Source of the DNA: Eremophila alpestris peregrina
Lineage: Eukaryota; Chordata; Aves; Passeriformes; Alaudidae
Assembly: GCA_009792885.1 (NCBI GenBank)
Contig: WMCF01000110.1
Coordinates: 987,228 to 1,051,227 of the forward strand
Direction of reading: 5' to 3'
DNA length: 64,000 nt
The notes beneath the pieces were generated by a model that worked only from the letters and a program-made list of their open reading frames with translations, ran no database searches and had not been told where the DNA came from. Position 1 is the stretch's first letter. Every line of letters begins with the position of its first letter. The position numbers and the translations under genes were made by a program. Positions 26,701 to 37,900 of the stretch are shown here, one piece after another.

Positions 26701-28451
26701 TGGGCTCTGTATTGGAAGGGAAAATATACAAGCAACTTCTCTGGAATTTAGTACTTCCAAGCTGTCATTGAACAGAATAGGCACACAGATTAATTTGTGT
26801 TAAAAGCAGTCCTTAGGTCACTTTGAAGATATATGTTAGCCTTGAAGATTGCAAGACTGCAAAGACTGCCTTAAGCATGGCTGGGGAAGCCTCTGAAGGT
26901 CTTAGGATCCTGCACACCCAGCCATACCTTCCGAGGTAGTACACTGGGTTTACAGACTCTGTAAATCGGTGAGGTGGATGGGAGGTAGGTGGAAGTGAAA
27001 CCTACTTATGGTCAGTCTTAATGCTGTTCCTGAGAGTGTATCTGATGCATTCAAAGAAGGGAGAAAAAAAAAAAAAGGGGGGGGACAACTTGATAATATT
27101 GAGAAGATGGAGGAAAAGCTTGGATTTAATGCTAATGTAGACATCAAACTTAGCCTGAATCTTAAGCTCTTTACTATCCTCAGCTGAAATTAGAAATTGG
27201 GTTGTAATTTTAGCAGCTTTGATATATTTGCATGTTTGCAGGTGCTGTGGTCACTATGTGGGCCACATAACCTAGCTGAGTCATAAGCTGTGGCTCTGAC
27301 AGTTGTCATGAAGTAAACGAACATAAATCAGAGTGTGCCAGCAGCAAAAGTGAATGGAAATTTGTCAGGACAGGAACAACATGCAAAATTCCATCCTACT
27401 CAAGAAGCAGTGTTGAATCACTTACTTGGACCTCACTTCGAAGCAGTTGAATAAAAAAGAAAGATAAATAAGGTGGGAGCAACAAGAATTTGAGAAAACT
27501 TGAGCTCAACTTGAGCAAACCTGAGCACAGCATTTCATGGTAGTCTAAATCAGCAGGGGTGTCACTGCAAATTGTCTTTGCTAAGGTTGTAGACAAAGAA
27601 TCCAGACATTCTGTTCTTGCATGCAAAGTTCTAATAACAGCTCCTGCAGCCCAGTGTACTTGATATATTCACCACAGTATAAAGGTGTCAAATAATCCAT
27701 AAAAGAAATCTGAGAATCAATATTAATTCTAAAAGATGGGAGTAATTCAGTGTTCATGGTCTTGCCAAGCTCTTGTCTGCATTAACAGGTCAAGCACACC
27801 TCACCTGTTAGAGTTATACAGGTAAATATCAGTATGCTTGAGGCTTTAGAAGCTCATTATAAGGCTACTGGTTACAACATTTTGAGGGAAGATGAATGGA
27901 AACCTAGAAGAACGTGTTCACCAGCTTCTCACATTTTGGCATGTGGATTAAATATATTGGGAATGTCAAATTCTTTTGCATACTTGCATCAGTTTGCTTA
28001 CAAAGAGAGACAAAAGTATACCAGAGAAGTGGTGCTAGTCTGGTTCTGTTGGTGGGTTCATACCCACTCTTCATGTACTTGTTGCTCTATAAACATTTCA
28101 TATGATACTTCAAAGTTTGTGTTCTACCAATAAGATTAAAGCAGTGTACCTGCATTTTCAGTGATAGATGAAAATATTTAATTTCTCAATTAACAAATTC
28201 TAGTCTTCTGTTTCAGGGATTTTTGTCTAATTTTTCATTTTACTTTATTTTCTGGTGAGTTACATATTCATTACAGCAACCAAATCTGAATCATTAGGTG
28301 AGATTTTACAGATTTACTTTTTAAACTCTACACTTAAAACAAATTGCTGTCTGAATCCTTGCTTTCACTGATATTTCTTCAGATGTATTTTTTCTTCTTA
28401 TGAATTAAAAAGATCTGCAAGAGAGAGCTCCTTTGAAAAGGTTTCCTCTCC
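23752..28451. other. Gene-free AT-rich stretch
   Basis: No exon, RNA gene or clear transposon is recognised. A short purine run of A13G8 type lies at about 27064-27084. The DNA is AT-rich and apparently unique. Confidence 0.6.
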
Positions 28452-28513
28452 TTTCAGAGAGATTGACCTGATTTTTTCTGAATTTCAGAGAGATTGACCT
28501 GATTTGTTCTGCT
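28452..28513 (+). repeat. 31-bp tandem duplication
   Basis: Two adjacent 31-bp units, 28452-28482 and 28483-28513, both begin TTTCAGAGAGATTGACCTGA. They differ at only about three positions, all in the last third. The low divergence points to a fairly recent local duplication, probably by replication slippage. It lies about 120 bp upstream of the long poly(A) run. Confidence 0.9.
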
Positions 28514-28632
28514 CCAACTAGTTGTTCCATGTACTGGAACCCCTTGTTATCTTCCACATCTTATGACACATAGCATGAGCAGATATTTGAACTTGAAAGA
28601 TTTCCCTAAGCAAAGTGGAGAAGTCCAACTAA

Positions 28633-28633
<1 letters not shown>

Positions 28634-28695
<62 letters not shown>
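28634..28695 (+). repeat. Uninterrupted poly(A), 62 bases
   Basis: A pure homopolymer of 62 A. No recognisable retroposed sequence precedes it, and I could not find a convincing flanking target-site duplication, so there is no support for a processed-pseudogene tail. CR1 does not end in poly(A). It is probably a homopolymer expansion. Its exact length may be affected by sequencing or assembly error. Confidence 0.85.
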
Positions 28696-28696
<1 letters not shown>

Positions 28697-29397
28697 AAAC
28701 CACACCAGAGTGACAGGAAGGAAAAAACCAACAAGAGAAGAGCCAACTTTGTTTTAAAATGGAGATGTTGCTGAAACACATGAAAATCAGGTATTCTTGT
28801 TTACTACATCACCTATGCCATTGGTGATATTCCCATTGTAAAGCACATCATAAATGTCTCTGAACTTAAAATTGAATTTTTCAGGATGGGTTCCTGAAAT
28901 TTCCATTGGTTCTGATCTGCTGCTGTAACTTGAACTTTAGAAACGTTTTTTAATATTTTGAACATTCAGAAACACATTTGAAAAGTTAAAAGAACATATA
29001 TGAAACTAATTTAATATATTAAGTGGAGTGTATGGTAGAATGATGTGTTCAATAATAGAGAGAAAAACTAACATCAAGTACATTAGATAATTCCACAAAC
29101 TTTATGGAAATTAAACATTTTAATACTCTTCAATTGTGAGAATAAAAATGATTACTTTAGTTTCCTTAGCAATGAAAAATATAGTTTTTTGAGAGATATC
29201 AGTTATTTTGAAATAAAACAAAGCAATGTATTTTCAGTAAATTAAAGGTATCAAATACCTTCAAGTTGTACAGGTGTGTATGTCAGCTGCAGCACCTTCT
29301 ATCCAAGTGTGGGCAACTTCAGGCAGAGTTGTGATGTAATCTGAAACTGTTTTGAAATCACTCCAACATTCAAGCCAGAACATGCAATTCAGGCAAG
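28696..29397. other. Gene-free AT-rich stretch
   Basis: Nothing recognisable between the poly(A) run and the CR1 fragment: AT-rich unique-looking sequence, with no open frame worth noting. Confidence 0.6.
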
Positions 29398-29553
29398 CAC
29401 AGAACCATCAAGGTTGGAAAAGGTCTGGAGATCATCAGGTCCAACCATTAATGCAGCACTCCCACCATGTCCACTGCTAAATCATGCCTCAGGTATTTCC
29501 CCATTTTTTAAACATTTACAGGGAGGGTGACTTCATCCTTCCCTCATTTCTTC
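29398..29553 (-). mobile_element. CR1 LINE, 3' end fragment (antisense)
   Basis: Reads as the reverse complement of a CR1 3' end. CACAGAACCATCAAGGTTGG is followed by AAAAGGTCTGGAGATCATCA, GGTCCAACCATTAATGCAGC, then CCATGTCCACTGCTAAATCA and AGGGAGGGTGACTTCATC. The order and spacing match the CR1 subfamily with the ...CACTAAACCATGTCCCTCA... core. The copy is truncated, diverged, and keeps only about 155 bp. The inner boundary (about 29550) is approximate. Confidence 0.88.
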
Positions 29554-31785
29554 TCTTCCTAGAGACTGCAATTTACTTCATGTACCAAAACTGAGTGAAA
29601 AGTCAATGTTCAGGTATGAAAAAAGAAAGTATCTGTTTTCTGATTTGGTGTCCTTACCTCAGCCTGACATCTTTAAGAGCAGTAGAATCATTAATTTCAG
29701 TTGCCTAAGCAGATTCCCCATCACTCACATGTTTATTTTTTTGGCGCAGCTGCCAGAGAACAGTACATAGATGCAGTAATTCTTCTCAAGCTTTGTTTCA
29801 ACCTTAAATGCACCCCACTAGGATTTGCAATGCCCTTGTCCTTCTACCCTGGGATAAAGACAGGCAAAACACACACTTGGTGTCTCCCCAAATGTGGTTC
29901 TTTATTCCATTAAATGGTTAGAAAAAAAATTCAAGTTGAACTCTTCAACAGATAAATTTTAGACATCAATTTCAATTTCAAATATCTAAATCAAGATAAT
30001 TTTACCTTTGAAGTGGCAAAAAAAGAGTGGAAAGGAAAAATGTGTTTAATACTACTGATATAGAAAAGCATATTCCAAATTTATAAATGATACCCAGTGT
30101 CAGATTTAATTGAGAGCAAAATCTGACCTGCATTTGACTTCAAGGCACAAAGTCTACGTGTTCCTGTGTTCAGGTTATTTCAACTCCTTGCTTATTATGA
30201 ATTTTATAAAACTCCATATGCTACCAAGCTGCCTCTACACTGAATACAGCAGTAACCAATTCTTTGTCAGAAAGAGGAACAAACTTTTGTAATCCAAAAC
30301 ATGGGTTGTCAGTATTTTGCATATTTAAATATCTGAGTATTTAGATACGTAACCTCAGGAATTTTACAGCTTTCTGACAATACAATGCATAGATTCAGGT
30401 TAATTGAAAATGGGTCAAATACTGCAACAAAATGCATAAAATCCACTATTGAAATCTCTTCCCAGTTTGAACTTGTCAGCAATTCATAGTCCCTGTTTTT
30501 TTTCCAGATGTGCTCTTATCTGTTCATTTTAACCCCTAATATTGTTTTAATTAAAAAAAAAAAAGTTAAAAGGAAATCCAAGTGAAACCTCCTGTTTTCC
30601 TTTAGTCACCACTCCAGCACACCTGCTTTTTGGATGCAAAATTCTTGTTTCCTTTGTCTTCAATATTTTACAAATCATAATCTATTTAAAGCTATATTAC
30701 CTGCAGGTTTTGCCAAGATATTTGTCCCTTCATAAGGTTTACTTAACCACTTTGGAAGCAGATTACTGATGCTTTCTATTGTAGACTAGGAATTTAAGCT
30801 TCTCTAAAAAAAAGACTAAATCTTTGTCTGGATGTTCAGGGCAAGGCATCAACCCATTCCAGTGCCCTGTTTCTCTCTATGTCTGCATACAGGTGGTAGC
30901 AGAAGTGACAGGGCTGCTGCCATTTCTCCTTCACTAACTACTCACTAGCATTGGAACCCCTTATGCTTCTACTGAGCCTGTTCCTTTTGCTACCTGAGCA
31001 AGTGAGTGCCTAAGAAATACACCCTGTCTTTAAAAATGGACACAATAATTCTTCACACACAAAAAAATCTTTTTTTATTATTTTTTTGGCCTAAAACATG
31101 TTTGTATTTGTGCCTAGAAGGGATAGTTTCTTCTTAAATAATAGTCATGAATCATACATCCTTAGAGGTTAGTTATCTTCACTGAACCTTTTCATTATAG
31201 AAGTATACATATGTTCTGAAATATACAGGAGGAAAAAAGCTATTTTATATATGCTAAAATTTGGCATGAGAAGACATTGCAATAAATGTCCTTACTACTG
31301 AGGCATTTGATAAAGTATAAGCACTTGTTCAAAATTTGGTTGGGTTTTTTTGTTTAGTTGTACATGTAGCAGATAACTGATCTGTAGTTGTTAGTAATGT
31401 GATATTTATGATTAACGATTGGTGCATTAAGATTACCTGGAATTTTGGCAGAATTCTTATTTTATTCTTGGAAATCAAATGGCATTCATAATAAAAAAAA
31501 AAAGGGAGGGAAAAAACCCCAAATATATCTGATCACCTCTATACAGAAATTTGTATTCATGTTTAAACAGATACTTAATTATAAATTATAAATGATAAAT
31601 TTCTTGTACATAAGGACAAAAAAATTGAACTATCACTCATGTATAGCCTTAGAGAATAGGATTGGTGCCAACTGCTTTTGTTTCCCGTCTCAGATGTAGA
31701 GTCAGAAATACATATACACACAGAATCTGTCATGCTAGAGCTCAGAGTCCTGCCTTTAATCACAGACAGAATTGCTGGATCAGAT
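29554..31785. other. Gene-free AT-rich stretch
   Basis: No exon, RNA gene or clear transposon is seen. Several short A-runs are present, for example around 30551-30563. Otherwise AT-rich and unique-looking. Confidence 0.6.
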
Positions 31786-31970
31786 GAAAAGAAAACAAAA
31801 AACAAACCAAAAACCAAAAAACAAAACAAACCAAACAAACAAAAACCCCCACAAAACAAAAACAAGAAAAAAAACCAGCAAAAAAACCCCCCAAAAAACC
31901 CCCCAAAAAAAAAAAAAAAAAACAACAAACCCAAACCAACAAACAAACAAAAAAAAACCACCAAACAGCA
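31786..31970 (+). repeat. A/C-only low-complexity tract, 185 bp without a single T
   Basis: Built of runs of A broken by C, CC and CCCCCC blocks, with only about three G and no T over 185 bp. It includes CCCCCCAAAAAACCCCCC at about 31887-31904. The opposite strand therefore carries GGGGGG-T6-GGGGGG and another G5 run. Open frames across it (a Phe/Gly-rich one on the minus strand, a Lys/Asn/Pro-rich one on the plus strand) are products of composition, not genes. Confidence 0.9.
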
Positions 31971-34900
31971 TGTTTTTTTTAATAGCTCATAATCTCAAAA
32001 AATGCTGGTTCCAGAGAAGATCTGCAAATGAGCACAGGATGTTTGTGACTTTACACCCCAATAAAATCTTACAAAGTGAGAATTCATCAGTGCAGTTATA
32101 GATTGCTGCCCCTTCACTTCACACAAGCTGTATGCTTATGGAAAACTGATCCTCCAGAAAACGTTTCTTACCTTGCCTGCTCCAGCAGGGATAAACAGCT
32201 CATTAAGGGACTAAGGCTCCTTCCTACAAGCCAATATTTTCAGAAATGGAACCAGTACAAAGACAGCTTGACAAGCATTGGAAGTTGTTTCCTCTTTTGA
32301 TTGAGTACATTTTCTTCATTATATGAGGAAGGAATTTGTTCTCAAGCATTTCTGTGTGGTGCAGACGTTGAAACACTCTGCCACAGATTTCAAGGTTTGG
32401 ACAGATTGAAACCTTGTTTGAATTGTCTGGTGGAAAAAAGGCAGTTACAAGCACCCAGCTATGGAAATAGCCCATCTGAAGAGTATGAATTGAAAGCCTA
32501 ATTACTTTTACAAAGGCGTACACACAAAAGTGTGTCTCTGCTCAAGGAAACACTCCAGGAAATAACTTGAGATCATGACTCTAGTTTTCACTACATCCCA
32601 GGAGCATTTTGGTGGGGGTAATGATCAGAGCAACTCCTGGGCAAGTGCAAATACATTCATGGTGGACATCAGTAATCAGGTGGACCTGAAGGTAGACAAG
32701 GAGAAGTTTTCAGTTAAGACTTCTGTGACTTCAGAAAGGATGTGTCTTTGTAAAGATGATGCATGAAAATGCTGAGCTCTTCAGGGAGCAAACTGGTGTG
32801 CTGCTTAGCAAGAGATAGACGACTTTATCCTGGTACCAGCATGAGGACCTGTAAATACTGTGTTTCTCTTTTTGACAGTGTCTCCAAGTCTGCCTGTTAC
32901 TCGCTGGCTAACAAAATTTACTTCCTGGGTCCATTTCAGATTGTCTTATCTCCAATACTTTAGGATTAAATGTACATATTTGTGGACTCTGTAATTTTAA
33001 ATTCTTTCCTATCTACTTTTAAGTGTTACTGCTATTAATGTAGGGGGTATATGGAGTTAAATTGATACTGCAAGAAACATGAATTTTATAATGTATTTTA
33101 AACTCCATGGTTGTGAATTGTTCTCTTCTGAGTGGGTGAATAGTGCTATAAAAAGATACATTATGTTTCAAGGTCTGTCTCAGCTTTGAAAAATATATTT
33201 ATTTACTGTATATAAACATCAAAAAATGTCTTGAAAAGATGGAAAGATAATAATATTACTGCATAAGATATCTCTCTAGAGGACAATATTGAACATTATT
33301 GAAATAAATTGTTCATGGCCAACAAAAATGTGAAGCTTTGTTTCATACAAAACTAATTTTTTTGTTACGACATGTTAATATCAGTCCCACTGTTTTCCTT
33401 ATGACATCTGTGTTGGGCATAAGATGCCCTGTCTGAACTGAAGTGGTTGCTAACCAGGCCACTCAGGTGTTGAATTTAGATTGGCGAAGTTGCATAAAAA
33501 TATTTTTTAGTTTTGTGGAGTTACAGAACAACATTTTTTGTTCTGTGTTGTGTATTAAACAAAAGTTGGTTTTTCAGTCCAGGAGAAGAAGTCTGGATCT
33601 CATTGACCACTATGGTCCACCTGCTGTCATATTTTCCATTTAATGTTTTTTTATTTTTATGTTACTGTACTTAGAGTAGTTTTCAAGGTATATTTGGTGT
33701 ATGTTTTCATCCCTACTTATATGAATGTATACCATAGATAAAATACTCAGTAGTGTAGAAATACTGTTTTGTTACATGATATAACAATTTGGTTGGTTTT
33801 CATTCCTAACATCAAAAAATCCTTGTAAAATTTTAACCTTTAAATACAATCTTTTCACTTTGCAAAGGTACAAATCTCAAAATTAAAAAGGAAAACCAGA
33901 ATGAAAAAGTCTATTAAAAAAAAAAAACAAACAAACAAATAACAAACTAGATTTTAAAACGTGAAATTTTGACTGTTCCATCATCATAGTTCATTAAAAT
34001 TTATTCTTGCATTTTTTATGGGAAGGCTTGAAATTTTACCTGCACTGGGAAGACAGCATATCAGTTACAAAAGTTTTATCCCCAAAACAAGCGACTTCCA
34101 TCCCAGTTCCCAGTTCCTGCTACTGCTGTAAGGTTTGTCCTCTACTCATAAGTCTTGCCAAGCATCCTCACCTCTGTAAACCAGATACCCCAAGGAAATG
34201 TGCCTGGGCACAGAATCTCAAATATCTGTGTTTCAGAAGCAGTGGGTTTGTTTTCCCAGACAATAGCTAGGTTCTGTTGCTGAGTTAAAAGGAGGAGGAA
34301 AAATTTTAGGAAGCAAATTTTTACACAATTTGCCTGTTTTGAAGGCTTGGAGGGTTTAATCAAAAGGATGAGGATTTTTTTTTTTTTTGTTCTCCCTTCA
34401 GTGGTAGATACTGTTTGTAACCATCCTAAATCTGCAAGTGTAGACAAATCTATGCTATTCATCTGACCACACAGCATGGTCCTTCACTAACATGGTAATT
34501 TGACAGAGCAGTTCATAGAGACCTACCTGTCTCCCAGTGGTCTCACAAAAGGTTTGTATGGATGGGAATCATGTTTTTTCCCACTTCCATTCTTATTTCC
34601 AGTCTGGTGCTTTTACCTCCTGAAAAATCAACCTCAATTAAAAAAAACAACCAAACAAACAAAACTCAAAGCAAAACAGAACAAAAGCCCAAATCAAACA
34701 AATATCTAAAAATATTATTTCCGTAAACTTTTTGACATTGGTAAAATGACAGTCCCTGAGGCATGAATTATATTTTTCTGTGTAGGTTCTGACAGCAAAA
34801 ATAGAAATTTCCCCACTAGTATTTTCATTTAAAGTACAATATTTTGTACAATTCTAATGAAAATGGTAAATTTCCACTGCACAGATCATATTGAGGTACT

Positions 34901-37900
34901 TGCAAAATACATCTTCTAAATTTTTCTTGACAGTCATAAATATTTCATGTGGTCCTCCAAAGGGACTGGGTAATACATAAATTGCTGAGATTGTAACAAA
35001 GTGGTGCACTGAACAGGAGATAAAAGCAATCTGTGTAATGGTGTTATTGGACATTTGGGATATCAGAAATGGCTGTTTCTTACAATCACCCCTTGGCAAG
35101 CTGCTTAGGACTATCTGCTCCATGAGATATATGCGTGGGCAAGAATACAAGTGAAGGATCTGCCATGCTCTGGATATTAGCTCGGCTGCAGGATTCACCC
35201 TCCCGTGCACAGCAGCATGCCTTGTCCTTGTCCTGGGCAGTGGGAGGACCACCATCCTTGTTCTTCTGCCCTGCACTGTGTATGAGGATTTAACATGTTC
35301 TAAAATAAGGAGCATACACTCTGTCCTTTCCATGTGATCTCTAGCCAGGCAGGGCAGCCACTGTAGACAGTTTCTGCTGAGACACAGGTCAAGAAATTCT
35401 GTATTTATCTCCTTCAACAGCAAAACAGTGGTATTTAAGTCTGAGGATTTGTTTTTATTTTATTAACATCAAAGTTTTTTTATTAATTCCATTTTTTTTT
35501 TCTTTTGGTTTGTGTTGGAGTCACACTTTGTAATAAACATTTGGGAATGTAACTGATAACTAAACCACTTGCACAAAATTCATAAAATCAGTGTGATAAG
35601 CTCTGAATATTTTATTGAAAAATAGCCATAGGCTTTCTGGAGAAGAGAACAGTAGTTCAAGATGTAAAACTAACAGTACCATAGTCACAACTGCTCACTT
35701 GAGAAAGTAAGATATGGAGAATCAAAATGAAGTGCAGCCAGTACCAAATTCTCTAGTCTTGCAAAAATTACCATAAGGTATTATATGGACTGTGGAGCTG
35801 ATGAACGATTCACAGAACATGTACACTAACATTTATGGCAGAGAACTACTAATGTAAGAAAAAAATAAGAGGAAGAAGAAAGATATGGGCAGATAATAGA
35901 AAAGGCAATTTCTACAAATTAATGAATTTGAATTAAATGAATCTCAGAAGGCCAAGGGAATCAGATATTAGTTATCTGAACTCTGACAGCTGGTTTTGAG
36001 AAGTTGTAGAGAAAAGGGAAATGACAGAAAAATGGAATACAAAAGGTATCATTTTATCCATTCTTGAAGACTAAAGGTAGCTGAATAATACTAAAAGGGA
36101 AAAATATCTTTCAGCAATTGCACGATAAAATAAACAAGACCAACACACTTACAAACACTGATGAGGACTGTCCTGAACACACTGCATACTTTATATGTCA
36201 TGGTTAAATACTGGCACATTACTCACTCTTTTTTTTTTTTTTTATACTAATATCAAATTGAAAAAAACCTAAAACATATCAGAGACCTACATCGAGGATT
36301 CAGTTTTCTCTGATTAAATTTCAAATGTATGACAAGCTAATAGGGATGGTCCAAAGTCTAATATATTACTGGATCCATCCTGTTCTTGCTATAGCTGAAT
36401 TTTCAAATATAAAATGATGAAGCCAAGAATGGGAATTCTGTCATGACCACACAAAGAGTCTTTGAGAGTTGTTTTCTTCATTTATACACAAAACAATTAA
36501 AGAGCACTATTTACAGGAGAAAAAACCCAAAACATTGAGAACAATAAGAACCTATGAAAACAAAATATTCTGCTGCAAGGAAATTCTCCCAATAGGTCTG
36601 CATGGGGTTTTTTTAATGACTATTTTACAAAATATGAAGAGGAATAAAAATACCAACCAAACAACCAAAAAACCCCAAGAAATTAATCCTGGGATTTGAC
36701 ATTTAGATTGCATTAGCAAGTTTATAAAATAATGTGTTAGCAACCTCTCTATACACTATTTTATTAAAGTTTTGACAGCAGGTTTTAAATATGAATATTA
36801 TGCAAATATTCCTGATTTTCATTATACATTTTGAAATTTTAATTAAAAAGAAGGGATACTAAATTATATAAAGTTTCTGTAGGGATGCCAACAATACAAG
36901 CATGTGAATTTTATTCAGGTATTATTGGGTGAAAATCTTTGCTTTGGCATTAAAAAGGCAGTCACTTTGGTAAATTTTTCTGGTGTGAAAACAGGATCTG
37001 CAGATGTGCTTATGACTTTATAAATACCTTTACAAGCATAGAGTAAAATAAGATTTTCATAAACCAGAATGGAGATTATATAGATTTTTGGAACTTCTAA
37101 ATATAATTACCAAGTAGTATGCTGCTGATACAGAGTTGCACATGAAACAGTGTTAAGGAGGAATTATCAAGGTATTTCCACCATGCAACAATAAGTACTA
37201 CTGATCAGTTTTGTGTCTTTATGTTCAGATATCTTATGTCTTATTCAGATGTAATAAGAGCCCAAAATACAGCTCTTCAATGTTTATTACATTTGTAAAA
37301 ATCAGTTATCTCACATACACACAGGGATCTTTCATCTGCAAAGAGGCAGACACTGACTATTTGAAATACACTGCTTTTTGTCTGTGTAGAAAAGGTCTGA
37401 CATTATAGCTAATATGTAAGAGTATCATATGGTACTTTCAGTAGCTCTGAGCAACAATTAGGAAAAAAAAACCAGTTTACAACAAGGAATACGCTAACAA
37501 TATCTTTCCTATCTCATCTTGTACAAGAACCTCAGATTATGCTGCTTCCTGTGTAGTTTTAGTATTGTAGGTAACTTTTGCAGACAGTGGTAATAATTAT
37601 GGCAGCATGAGGTGGTAATAACCTACACTTGCACTTTCAAGAGGGAATATTTTACTGTTATTCTATTCACTCTCAAAATTATAAACCTTTGATTATTGAC
37701 AGAAATAGCATTCCATTTTTATTCTAAATATAGTTTTGAGATGACTATTGCACAGGGCAGAGATGAGATCAAGTATATGCCTCAGACCACCCATTTTTAT
37801 GTACTGTTTTGTAGGCACATAAAGATAGCAATTGTGAAAAATCTTAGAAATAGAGTCCTGGACAATAAGAGTGTTCAATAATTGAGCATATAGGAAGAAA

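Noticed and set aside
28563..28757. Frame with a long polylysine run
   Set aside because: The lysines are the 62-base poly(A); no gene is implied.
31575..31992. Frames of up to 129 codons rich in Phe/Gly or Lys/Asn/Pro
   Set aside because: They are produced by the A/C-only tract, which lacks T and so removes most stop codons on both strands.
32321..32420. Possible CR1-like fragment
   Set aside because: Only scattered word similarity (a GTGGTG...GAAACACT pattern); no continuous CR1 order could be followed.
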